NCBI GenBank assembly: GCA_023435435.1
Contig: JAEYRW010000035.1
Coordinates: 1 to 23,754, forward strand
Source of the DNA: Bacillota bacterium
GTDB taxonomy: Bacteria > Bacillota > Clostridia > Christensenellales > Aristaeellaceae
DNA length: 23,754 bases
Direction of reading: 5' to 3'
The notes below the pieces were generated by a model. It saw only the letters and a program-made list of their open reading frames with translations. It was not told where the DNA came from and did not search any database. Each line of letters begins with the position of its first letter. The stretch's first letter is position 1. The translations under genes were made by a program, and so were the position numbers. This document shows positions 1 to 7,485 of this stretch, piece by piece.

Positions 1-65
1 GGCCCAGCCCCGCGCGACCGACCGTCGAAAATAAATAGACCCACTATTCCCGGATTCTTAGGGGA

Positions 66-91
66 GTCCCTTGTGCGGGGGTGCAAGGGCC
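66..91. other. Hairpin downstream of the long minus-strand gene train
   Basis: Bases 1-113 hold no gene. A GC-rich inverted repeat (CCCTTG at 68-73 and CAAGGG at 84-89) lies about 25 bases past the stop codon of the last minus-strand gene. No T-run follows it on the minus strand, so it is a poor intrinsic terminator. It may instead act as a 3' end stabiliser or be part of an intergenic palindrome family seen elsewhere in the window. Confidence 0.3.
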
Positions 92-113
92 GGCGCCCCC
101 TGCTCTCGCCTCC

Positions 114-1286
114 TCAAAAGTAGCTCACCTTAATGCGCTTGCCCATTTTTTCGAGGCAGGAAGCGAGTGCTTCGATGAGCTGGATTTTGATGCCGAAGGT
201 GATGGGGAGGTCGGGGTTCTGGTGGGCGGGATTGATGGCACGGCCCACGAAGAAGTTGATGTCGGTGGCGTTTTCAAAGAGCTCGCGGGCGACCAGGGAC
301 GCGCCGTCCTTTTTGGTGGTCCAGTCGGTATTGGCATCCGCCCCGCCGAGAATGCCCTCTCCGATTTTGAGCACCTTGGAAATGGTGACGACGCCCTCGG
401 TGACAAGATCGACGCCCTTGATCCTGCTCACGGGGGGAATCTCGGGATCGGGGTAGTCGAGGGTGGGGATCAGATCGCGGCCGAGGTACCGGGCGGCGAT
501 CATGGCGGTGGTTCCGCCGCAGACGATCTTCTCGCCCTCCTTGGCGAAGAACAGGTTCATCATTTTGACGTCCTGTTCGCGCTGGGCGGGCGGGCCGACG
601 ACCAGGTTCACCGCCGCGCGCCTGCGGATGCGCAGGGCCGCCACGGTGGTGTCGTCGCCGGGCCTTCCCTCGTAGAGACGGTTGCACTCGTCGGCGATGA
701 CGGAGGCTGCGTACTTGGCGGAATTTTCCGGCAGATAGTTCGCCTCGGCAAAGTCGACGATGTTCTCCCGCGACCAGCCGAAGTTGAAGTGAACCCCCAC
801 GCCCGCGAAGGGCGCGCCGTCGGACATGGCGATGAACAGGTCGTCCTCCCGCACCGGGAACCGGCTCTCACGGATGGTCTTGCCCGCCACCACGCGGGTG
901 GAAACCGGGTAATCCCAGCGCGCGCCGCCGCGCAGCATGACGATGTCCGGGTTGTCGAACTGGATGAGTTCGGCGGTTTTGTTCTCACGGATGAGAATGG
1001 CGGTGAATGTCGAGTAGGCGATCTCGCGCAGCCTGCACACCGGAAGGGTGGAGGCGATGGTATCGATGCACTCGTCGATTTTCATGCCGCCGGCGATCAT
1101 GGTCACCAGAATTTTGGACGTGAGCGTGGAGAGGATGTTGGCCTTGACGCCGCTGCCGAGCCCGTCGGCCAGAACCAAAAGCGTCGTGTTCTCGTCCTGA
1201 TAGACCTCCACCCGGTCGCCGCAAAGCTCCTCGCCCGCCTTGTTGAAGGAGACGTAGCCCGTCTCCGCGCACAGATTATTGGCCAT
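114..1286 (-). CDS. SpoIIE/PP2C-family protein phosphatase linked to the sensory hydrogenase
   Basis: A 390-aa cytoplasmic protein. Residues 1 to about 225 look like a SpoIIE-type PP2C phosphatase: an early metal-binding Asp-Gly (VLADGLGSG, near residue 41), a central AMSDG motif and a late GDDTT motif, all in the family order. The remaining ~165 residues form an extra domain beginning at VNLVVGPP that I do not recognise. ATG lies 11 bases inside the end of the upstream hydrogenase gene, so the two are probably translationally coupled. Known family role: dephosphorylation of serine/threonine phosphoproteins. Phosphatases of this type are repeatedly found beside PAS-bearing [FeFe]-hydrogenases, so the inferred role is the output enzyme of a redox or H2 sensor. 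The phosphoprotein target is not visible here. Confidence 0.8.
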   Translation of the reverse strand: MANNLCAETGYVSFNKAGEELCGDRVEVYQDENTTLLVLADGLGSGVKANILSTLTSKILVTMIAGGMKIDECIDTIASTLPVCRLREIAYSTFTAILIRENKTAELIQFDNPDIVMLRGGARWDYPVSTRVVAGKTIRESRFPVREDDLFIAMSDGAPFAGVGVHFNFGWSRENIVDFAEANYLPENSAKYAASVIADECNRLYEGRPGDDTTVAALRIRRRAAVNLVVGPPAQREQDVKMMNLFFAKEGEKIVCGGTTAMIAARYLGRDLIPTLDYPDPEIPPVSRIKGVDLVTEGVVTISKVLKIGEGILGGADANTDWTTKKDGASLVARELFENATDINFFVGRAINPAHQNPDLPITFGIKIQLIEALASCLEKMGKRIKVSYF

Positions 1287-2952
1287 CCATCATCGCTTCC
1301 TTGAGCTTGTTGAGCGCCACCTTGGTCTCGGCGGTGGTCTCGCCGAGCAGGGAGGTGATTTCCTGCACCACGCGCATCTGTTTTTCGATGACCCGGTTTG
1401 TGACCTCGATGGTGTTTTTCTTCATGTCCTCCTCCGTCGCGCGCCGGGTCTCGCGCTCGGTCACGTCGCGCATGATGGAGATGAGAATCCGGTACTTTTT
1501 GTCCGGGATGATGGTCTCCTCCACATAAATGCCGTACTCCGCCACGTAATGGCAGAGGTTGGCAACCGTCTGTCCCGTGCGCATCACGCGCATGTAGTCG
1601 GCGGGGTTGAGAATCCGCACCACCGGCGCGTGCAGAATGTCGTCGGGAGAGGTAAGCTTGAGCATTTTGACCGCCGCCATGTTGAGCTGCTGCACGACCA
1701 GGTCCTCGTCCATCACCAGAATGGCGTTGGGCGTGTTTTCAATGATCTTGTCGGAGAACGACTCCGCCTTTTCTTTTAAAAACGGCAGGCACATGGTGAT
1801 GTCGGCCTTTCCCTGGCACACGGCGATCGCCTTGTCCCGGCAGGTGGGATACCCGCACGAGCCGCAGTTGAGTTCCTTGTCGGGCGAGGTCTTGCCCATG
1901 CGGTTCAGGACCGCCTGAATGGCGTCGCCGCCGGGCAGCACCCGCCGGATGCCCGAGGCCGCGTGAACGGTTTCCAGCGGCGCGAGGGGCGCCAGGCCAA
2001 AGTCGCCGTTTCCCGCGTACCGACGGACGTTGAGGTTCCCCGCCACCCGCTTTTTGGCGTGCTCGCGCATGATGGGCCCGTTGATGCAGCTGCCCGCGCA
2101 GGCGCTCATTTCGATGAACGCGCCGCGCAGCCCGCCGCCCCGGAGCTCCTCCAGCGCGGAAATGCAGTTGTCCACGCCGTCGATGGCCACGCGGGTATAG
2201 CCGGGAATCTTGTCCATGGACTTGATGATGCCCCCCGCCGTGGGATAAAACCGGGCGCGCTTGCCCTCCCCGTCCTCGGGCGCGCCGGAAGACGCCGCCA
2301 CGCCCGCGTCGTCCATCCACTTTTTAAGTTCGTCGAAGGTGATGCAGGCGTCCACCGCCTCGGCCTCGTCCGCCTCGCGCTTTTTCGCCACACAGGGGCC
2401 GATGAAGACCGTGAAGGCGTCCGGGTCGGCCTTTTTGATCGCCCGGCAGTGGGCGTGCATGGGCGTCACCACGGCAGCCAGGTGCGGAAGCATGTCCGGA
2501 TAATATTTACGGATGAGGAAGTTGATGGCGGGACAGGCGCTGGAAATCACCGACCTGCCGCCGCCGTCCCGGGCGATCTTTTCATATTCCCGGGAGACCA
2601 TCTCCGCGCCGACGGCGGTTTCCTCCGCGTCCGCGAAGCCGAGCTTCTGAAGCGCCGCGCGCATATCGAAAATGGTGCGCATCTCGAAAGCCGCCACGAA
2701 CGAAGGCGCCACAGACGCCACCGCGCGCCTGCCCGCCTTGATGGCAGCCTTCACGTCGGAAGCCGTCTCCAGCACGTCCTTGGCGTTCTGGGGGCAGACC
2801 ACATAGCAGTTGCCGCAGAGGATGCACTCGCTGTCGATGATCTGCGCCTGGCCCATCTCGAAGCTGATGGCCTTGACGGGACAGTTGCGGATGCACTTAT
2901 AGCAGTCCTTGCAATCGGACTTCCGGGAAAGAAGATACGCCCTTTCAGCCAC
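1276..2952 (-). CDS. Sensory (group C, HydS-like) [FeFe]-hydrogenase with PAS domain
   Basis: A 558-aa protein. Two 4Fe-4S motifs lie at residues 14-24 and 43-53. The H-cluster domain is at about 75-345, followed by an extra Cys-rich Fe-S motif (C363, C366, C371, C379) and a PAS domain at about 400-505 ending in a coiled-coil-like tail. H-cluster ligands are present: C140 (SSACPA), C187 (GPCVAK), C285 and C289 (EMSACAGSC). The Cys that normally precedes C140 and relays protons is Ala139, and the usual Met of the MPC motif is Gly185. Both changes are, to my knowledge, typical of the putative sensory HydS enzymes rather than catalytic ones. The start is GTG, directly after the TAA of the 2Fe-2S gene, with GGAGG 8 bases upstream. 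Inferred role: H2 or redox sensing, with signal passed through PAS to the adjacent phosphatase. Confidence 0.88.
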   Translation of the reverse strand: MAERAYLLSRKSDCKDCYKCIRNCPVKAISFEMGQAQIIDSECILCGNCYVVCPQNAKDVLETASDVKAAIKAGRRAVASVAPSFVAAFEMRTIFDMRAALQKLGFADAEETAVGAEMVSREYEKIARDGGGRSVISSACPAINFLIRKYYPDMLPHLAAVVTPMHAHCRAIKKADPDAFTVFIGPCVAKKREADEAEAVDACITFDELKKWMDDAGVAASSGAPEDGEGKRARFYPTAGGIIKSMDKIPGYTRVAIDGVDNCISALEELRGGGLRGAFIEMSACAGSCINGPIMREHAKKRVAGNLNVRRYAGNGDFGLAPLAPLETVHAASGIRRVLPGGDAIQAVLNRMGKTSPDKELNCGSCGYPTCRDKAIAVCQGKADITMCLPFLKEKAESFSDKIIENTPNAILVMDEDLVVQQLNMAAVKMLKLTSPDDILHAPVVRILNPADYMRVMRTGQTVANLCHYVAEYGIYVEETIIPDKKYRILISIMRDVTERETRRATEEDMKKNTIEVTNRVIEKQMRVVQEITSLLGETTAETKVALNKLKEAMMDGQ

Positions 2953-3201
2953 TTAAACCGCCTCCAAGCGGGGGAGCACCTCGCCGGCAAAGAACGCGGA
3001 CACCGTTTCGGGCGACACGGAGAATTTCTCCCCGTCGAGGGTCACGTTCACGCCGTGCATGCAATCCCCCATGCAAAACTGTCCCGCCATTTCCACCCTG
3101 TCCGAAAGCCCCTTTTCCCCGATGAGCTTTTGCAGCTTCTCAACGATGAGCCGCGACCCCTTCAAGTGGCAGGAACTTCCGATGCAGACCGTGATTTTCA
3201 T
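2953..3201 (-). CDS. Thioredoxin-like 2Fe-2S ferredoxin (NuoE C-terminal type)
   Basis: An 82-aa protein. Four cysteines are placed as in thioredoxin-fold 2Fe-2S proteins: a first pair in CIGSSC near the N-terminus and a second pair in FCMGDC near residue 43. The length matches stand-alone versions of the NuoE/HydC C-terminal domain. Its TAA abuts the GTG start of the hydrogenase gene, so it is almost certainly a partner of that protein, carrying electrons to or from its Fe-S relay. The start is supported by an AGGGAGAG ribosome binding site about 7 bases upstream. It has no catalytic residues of its own. Confidence 0.87.
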   Translation of the reverse strand: MKITVCIGSSCHLKGSRLIVEKLQKLIGEKGLSDRVEMAGQFCMGDCMHGVNVTLDGEKFSVSPETVSAFFAGEVLPRLEAV

Positions 3202-3219
3202 TTTCGATCTCTCCCTTTT

Positions 3220-4365
3220 TTAAAATAAGAGCACGATGAACTGCGAGGCCAGCACCACGCACACCAGCGCGATGGGGTAGGTCGCCGCGTAGGCGGAGGC
3301 GACGTCGTCGGTGCCCGCCACGGAGATGAGCGTCCCCAGCGCGGGGGTCGAGGTCATGCCGCCGGTGATGGAACCAAGGTTGTTGAAGATCGAGAGCTTG
3401 AGCAGCTTCGCGGCGATGAGGTACCCCGCGATCATGGGGAAAAGCGTGATGAACGCGCCGTACACGAAGAGCATGGCGCCCTCTTCCCGGAGCGTCTCCA
3501 CAAACCCCGCGCCGCCGGACACCCCCGCGCCAATGAGAAAGAGCATCAGCCCAAACTCGCGGAAGGTTTTGAGAACCGGCACCGGCACCGTGAGGTCGAT
3601 GGGGCCTACATGGGCGAAATGGCCGAGCAAAAGCCCCGCGATGAGCGGCCCGCCGGTGGTGCCCAGGGAAAATTCCGCGCCGCCGGGAAGCGGAATTTTG
3701 ACGGAGCCGATGAGCATGCCCACGGCGATGGCCACGCAGAAGGCGAAGAAGCCCTCGAATTCGGACAGCTGCACCCGGGCCGTGTGCCCCTTCACGGGCG
3801 CGGCGTTGGCCGCCTCGTAGTTTTCGCGTTCCTTGGCCACGTCGATCTTGAGGACGCGGGGCATGAGCTGCACGAACAGCACCACGCCCACCACACCGAA
3901 GGGATAGGCGATGGCGTAGCCGGTGGTGGCAAGCCCCGCGAGCGCGCCCGCCGCGTCCTGGGCCGCCGCGAGGCCGGGGGTGGAGGTGAGCGCGCCGGTC
4001 ATGAGCCCCACGCCCAGTTCCGCGCGCACGCCGCAGAGCTTCACCACCGCGATTGTGGCAAGCGTGCCCGCGCCGATGATGACGACGCCCAAAAGCACGT
4101 AGCTGGTTGCGTTTTCCTTGAAATTGCGGAAGAATTTCGGCCCCGCGATAAAGCCCACGGACGTCACGAAGCACACGAGTCCGATGTTGCGCACGGAGGC
4201 GTCAATCTTCGCCCCGAAGTGGCCGAACACCAGCGCCACCAGCAGCACCCCCGCCGTGCCCAGGGAGATGCCCTTGATCTTCACGGCGCCCACCACGTAG
4301 CCCAGCGCGCCGATGAGAAAGACCGTCATCATGGGTGAAAGGAGGGACGCGAAAAAGTCCTTCAT
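3220..4365 (-). CDS. AspT-family (aspartate:alanine exchanger type) carboxylate transporter, short form
   Basis: A 381-aa, strongly hydrophobic protein with an internal duplication. Each half carries the same signature: ALTSTPGL followed by GYAIAYPFGV in the first, and GMTSTPAL followed by AYAATYPIAL in the second. This is the repeated Asp-Al_Ex membrane domain. The usual AspT arrangement puts TrkA-C domains between the halves; here the linker (about LKIDVAKERE to RVQLSEFEG) is only ~30 residues, so this is a TrkA-C-less version. I chose the ATG at 4365 because GGAGGG sits 6 bases upstream and the sequence before it is not conserved-looking; the ATG follows the flavoprotein TGA by one base. 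AspT relatives include the succinate exporter SucE of Corynebacterium, so succinate, fumarate or malate exchange is a fair inference from context. The substrate is not proven. Confidence 0.8.
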   Translation of the reverse strand: MKDFFASLLSPMMTVFLIGALGYVVGAVKIKGISLGTAGVLLVALVFGHFGAKIDASVRNIGLVCFVTSVGFIAGPKFFRNFKENATSYVLLGVVIIGAGTLATIAVVKLCGVRAELGVGLMTGALTSTPGLAAAQDAAGALAGLATTGYAIAYPFGVVGVVLFVQLMPRVLKIDVAKERENYEAANAAPVKGHTARVQLSEFEGFFAFCVAIAVGMLIGSVKIPLPGGAEFSLGTTGGPLIAGLLLGHFAHVGPIDLTVPVPVLKTFREFGLMLFLIGAGVSGGAGFVETLREEGAMLFVYGAFITLFPMIAGYLIAAKLLKLSIFNNLGSITGGMTSTPALGTLISVAGTDDVASAYAATYPIALVCVVLASQFIVLLF

Positions 4366-4366
4366 A

Positions 4367-5968
4367 TCATGCCCTCCGCGCGTAATCGGGAAGCAGCTTC
4401 GGGGAAACGATTTCGGATGCGATGCCCGCGTCCGCCACCGCGCGCTCGTATTCGTCCACATGGGCGAGGGTGAGTTCTCCCACGGCGGCGCCCTTTGCGG
4501 CCTCCGCCGCGACCTTGCCGGCGCTTCTGCCGAACACGATGATGTCCAGAAGCGAATTGCCCATGAGCCGGTTCCTGCCGTGGATGCCGCCCACCGCCTC
4601 CCCCGCCACGAACAGCCCCGGCACCGCCGTCTCGCCCCGGGCGTCGATCTCGAGCCCGCCGTTCTGGTAATGGAGGGTGGGATACACGAGGATCGGGGTC
4701 TTCCGCATGTCGATTTCGTACTTCATGTACATCCGGAGCATGGCCGGGAGCCGCGCTTCCAGGGTGCCCGCGCCGTGAATTTTGTCGATCATGGGCGTAT
4801 CCAGCCACACGGCCTTGCCGTTGGGCGCGTCGACGCCCAGTCCGCGGTCGGCCGAGCACTCCCGGATGATGGAGGCGGCCGCCACATCGCGGGTTTCGAG
4901 GGGATGGACGAACACGGTGCCGTCACGGTTGACGAGCTTCGCGCCCAGAGAGCGCACCTTTTCGGTCACCAGCGCGCCGAAGATTTGGTTGGGAAACGCC
5001 GCGCCCGTGGGGTGGTACTGGAGGGTGTCCTGATACAGAAGCTTCGCCCCTGCGCGGTAGCCGAGGACCAGCCCGTCCGCCGTCGCGCCGTAATGATTGG
5101 AGGTGGGAAAGCCCTGATAGTGCATGCGCCCCGCGCCGCCGGTGGCGAGAACGACCACCTTGGCGCGCGCCACGAGCACCTGATTCGTCTCCATGTTGAG
5201 AAGCACCGCGCCCGCGCAGCGCCCGTCTTCATCCTTGAGAAGCTCGACGGCGGCGGTGAAGTCCACCACGGGAATGCCCAGGTTCAAAACCTCGTCGCGC
5301 AGGGTGCGCATGATCTCCGCGCCGGAGTAGTCCTTGGCCGCGTGCATGCGCATGCGCGATGTGCCGCCGCCGTGGGTGGTGAGCATGGTGCCGTCCGGGG
5401 CCTTGTCGAACTCGACGCCCAGTCCGTTGAGCCATTGGATGGCCGCGGGGCCTTCGGTCACCAGCTTTTTCACCAGCTCCGGCCGATTGGCATAGTGTCC
5501 GCCGCCCATGACGTCCAGATAGTGCTGGGCGGGGGAGTCGTTTTCCTTGTCCGCCGCCTGGATGCCGCCCTCGGCCATCATGGTGTTGGCGTCGCCGATT
5601 CGCAGCTTCGTGACAATGAGGACGTTTGCGCCGGCATTTTTTGCCTCGATGGCCGCGGACGCGCCCGCGCCGCCGCCGCCGATGACCAGCACGTCCACGT
5701 CGTAGTCGATTTTCCCGAGGTCGGCCTTCAAATCGGACAGCCGGGATTTCGCCTCCAGAAGCGCCAACAGCTCTTTGGGGCATTTTTCCCCCGCGTTGGG
5801 GCCCACCTTGATGATCGCGAAACCGTCTTCCCGGTAATCAGGATGGTATTTTTGCAAAACCGCGTCCTTTTCGTCCGCCGTCATGCGGCGCGGTTCGAGG
5901 GCGATGTTCGCTTCACGCGCCTGTTCGACCTTCGCCATGGAGGAAAGCATTTCGGGTGTGAAGTCCAT
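4367..5968 (-). CDS. Fumarate reductase-type FAD flavoprotein (TfrA/FrdA/NadB superfamily)
   Basis: A 533-aa protein. After an unusual ~88-residue N-terminal extension comes the FAD dinucleotide fold (VIGGGGAG at 95-102), an AEGG motif at 132-135, the active-site HPTG at 319-322 and a TRD segment with the candidate proton-donating Arg360. The C-terminal part has GLFVAGEAVGGIHGRNRLMGN, up to about residue 480. The residue matching the His that binds FAD covalently in FrdA/SdhA is Asn128, so FAD should be non-covalent, as in L-aspartate oxidase. The start has a clean AAGGAGG ribosome binding site. It sits directly after the Fe-S subunit gene and in one train with malate dehydrogenase and fumarase, so fumarate reduction to succinate is favoured. 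L-aspartate oxidase is the main alternative, but no nadA or nadC is nearby. Confidence 0.8.
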   Translation of the reverse strand: MDFTPEMLSSMAKVEQAREANIALEPRRMTADEKDAVLQKYHPDYREDGFAIIKVGPNAGEKCPKELLALLEAKSRLSDLKADLGKIDYDVDVLVIGGGGAGASAAIEAKNAGANVLIVTKLRIGDANTMMAEGGIQAADKENDSPAQHYLDVMGGGHYANRPELVKKLVTEGPAAIQWLNGLGVEFDKAPDGTMLTTHGGGTSRMRMHAAKDYSGAEIMRTLRDEVLNLGIPVVDFTAAVELLKDEDGRCAGAVLLNMETNQVLVARAKVVVLATGGAGRMHYQGFPTSNHYGATADGLVLGYRAGAKLLYQDTLQYHPTGAAFPNQIFGALVTEKVRSLGAKLVNRDGTVFVHPLETRDVAAASIIRECSADRGLGVDAPNGKAVWLDTPMIDKIHGAGTLEARLPAMLRMYMKYEIDMRKTPILVYPTLHYQNGGLEIDARGETAVPGLFVAGEAVGGIHGRNRLMGNSLLDIIVFGRSAGKVAAEAAKGAAVGELTLAHVDEYERAVADAGIASEIVSPKLLPDYARRA

Positions 5969-5971
5969 TTT

Positions 5972-6643
5972 TTACGCCTCCTTCTCGATTTCGCGCGCGT
6001 TGTAGAGCTCCTTGAGCGCGGAAACGGGCTTCGCCATGATGGCCTCGAGGGCGCCTTCGCACAGCCCGTCCTCGATCTCTCTGACCCTTTTTGTCAGGTG
6101 CTTCGCCTCCGGCATGAGATACTTGCCGTTGAGCCTGCGGGCAAGCAGCGCCACCTGCGGGTGCGAGATGCCCGCCGGACAGCGGGAGGAGCAGATGCCG
6201 CACATGACGCAGTCGAAGGAAAGCGCCGCGCAGGCGGCCATGTCGCCCCGCTGGGCCGCCGCGATGTACTGCATGACGTCCAGCCCTTGGGAGCAGGCTT
6301 TTGTACAGGCGTTGCAGCCGATGCAGGAATAGATCTCCGGGTAGAGCTGCATCATGACCTGCGCGTCGGGCTTGATTTTCTCAATGTCGTAGACCTGTTT
6401 TTCCAGCGGGAAGAAGGGCAGCGTCGCCACGTACATATTGTCTTCCACCGTGGTCTGGCACGCCAGCGCGACCTTCAGTTCCCTTTCGCCCTTGATCCGG
6501 TAGACCGTGGCGCACGCGCCGCAGAAGCCGTTGCGGCAGCCGCAGCCGCGCACGAGCCGGTAGCCCGCGTATTCCATGGCGCCCATGATGGTGAGTCCCT
6601 CGGGCACCTCGTACTTTTTGCCCATGAGATAGACGTTAACCAT
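5972..6643 (-). CDS. Fumarate reductase-type iron-sulfur subunit (TfrB/SdhB-like, without CCG domain)
   Basis: A 223-aa protein. The N-terminal 2Fe-2S domain has C36-x4-C41-x2-C44-x17-C62 with an extra C34. The C-terminal half carries two 4Fe-4S motifs, CIGCNACTKAC and CVMCGICSSRCP, so it is an electron wire of the SdhB/FrdB type. The start MVNVYLMG is chosen because GGAGG lies 8 bases upstream; longer upstream readings overlap the flxA gene. Methanogen thiol:fumarate reductase TfrB carries an extra HdrB-like CCG domain. That domain is missing here, while a separate hdrB is encoded a few genes upstream. No membrane anchor subunit is encoded, so the enzyme should be soluble. It would pass electrons to the flavoprotein encoded next. 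Confidence 0.85.
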   Translation of the reverse strand: MVNVYLMGKKYEVPEGLTIMGAMEYAGYRLVRGCGCRNGFCGACATVYRIKGERELKVALACQTTVEDNMYVATLPFFPLEKQVYDIEKIKPDAQVMMQLYPEIYSCIGCNACTKACSQGLDVMQYIAAAQRGDMAACAALSFDCVMCGICSSRCPAGISHPQVALLARRLNGKYLMPEAKHLTKRVREIEDGLCEGALEAIMAKPVSALKELYNAREIEKEA

Positions 6644-6657
6644 GTTCCTATCCTCCG

Positions 6658-7485
6658 CTAATACTCGTCCGGCAGCTCGGTCAGCTCGTCGAAGCGGAAC
6701 ACCGGGCCGTCCTTGCAGACGTATTTGCTGCCGATGTTGCACCGTCCGCACTTGCCCACGCCGCACTTCATCCGAAGCTCCATGGTAGTGAACACCTGGG
6801 TCTTTTGAAAGCCCAGCTTTTCGAGGGCCTGGAGCGTGAATTTGATCATGATGGGCGGGCCGCACACCAGCACCTTGCGATCCGGATCGAAGCCCAGCTC
6901 GGTCACATAATTGGGCACGAAGCCCACGTGGCCGTACCAGTTTTCCTGCGCCCGGTCGATGGTCAGGTGGACGTTGATGCCCGTCTCCCGATACCATTCC
7001 TCCACGATCTCGGGATAATCCACCAGATCCTCCTTGGAGCGGGAGCCGTACACAATGTCCACGGTTCCGTAGTCGGCGCGTTTGTCGCGCACGTAGTTGA
7101 TGACGCTGCGCAGCGGCGCGAGCCCGATGCCCCCCGCGATAAACAGAAGGTTTTGGCCCATGAGCTCCGTGTCCACCGGGAACGGTTTCCCGTATGGCCC
7201 GCGCACGGTGATCATCTGTCCCGCGTCCATCTGGTGGAGCCAGTCGGTGAGACAGCCGCACTTCTTGATGGAAAATTCCATGAATTCCATGTTGGTGGGC
7301 GACGAGGTGATGGAAAACATCGCCTCGCCCACGCCGGGAATGGAAAGCATGGCGCACTGGCCGGGCATGTGCTCGAAAAGCTTGCCGCCGCCGGTTGCAT
7401 TAACCCGAAACGTCTTTACGTCGGGGGTGTCCACGCGCACGTCGGTCACCACGCCGATCATGGGCACGAGCGCTTCCGTCGTCAT
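6658..7485 (-). CDS. flxA: FlxA-like NAD(P)H:acceptor FAD/2Fe-2S oxidoreductase subunit
   Basis: A 275-aa protein of the ferredoxin-NADP reductase superfamily, sulfhydrogenase-gamma/PyrK branch. An FAD-binding barrel covers residues 1 to about 110. The nucleotide domain has FIAGGIGLAPLRS and a second LVCGPPIM motif. A C-terminal 2Fe-2S segment has cysteines in MKCGVGKCGRCNIG plus a later VCKDGP. Its ATG overlaps the stop of the upstream flxB gene as ATGA. Family knowledge: in FlxABCD-HdrABC this subunit oxidises NAD(P)H and hands electrons to the Fe-S subunits. No NiFe-hydrogenase gene accompanies it, so NADH is the likely electron source. Assignment to Flx rather than to a sulfhydrogenase rests on the adjoining hdr and flxD genes. 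Confidence 0.85.
   Translation of the reverse strand: MTTEALVPMIGVVTDVRVDTPDVKTFRVNATGGGKLFEHMPGQCAMLSIPGVGEAMFSITSSPTNMEFMEFSIKKCGCLTDWLHQMDAGQMITVRGPYGKPFPVDTELMGQNLLFIAGGIGLAPLRSVINYVRDKRADYGTVDIVYGSRSKEDLVDYPEIVEEWYRETGINVHLTIDRAQENWYGHVGFVPNYVTELGFDPDRKVLVCGPPIMIKFTLQALEKLGFQKTQVFTTMELRMKCGVGKCGRCNIGSKYVCKDGPVFRFDELTELPDEY

Noticed and set aside
81..1304. Long plus-strand open frame opposite the phosphatase gene (and similar ones at 1963-3228, 4313-6661, 11166-12233, 12164-13066, 13253-14464)
   Set aside because: They lie antisense to well-supported genes, are low-complexity Gly/Ala/Arg/His-rich, show no family motif and reflect high GC at codon positions.
4367..5968. L-aspartate oxidase (nadB)
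   Set aside because: Sequence style is partly NadB-like, but a 2Fe-2S/4Fe-4S partner gene, fumC and malate dehydrogenase lie beside it and no nadA/nadC is present. Kept only as an alternative.
5972..7357. 461-aa reading of the Fe-S subunit as a fusion
   Set aside because: The first ~238 residues are an out-of-frame shadow of flxA; the true start at 6643 has GGAGG.
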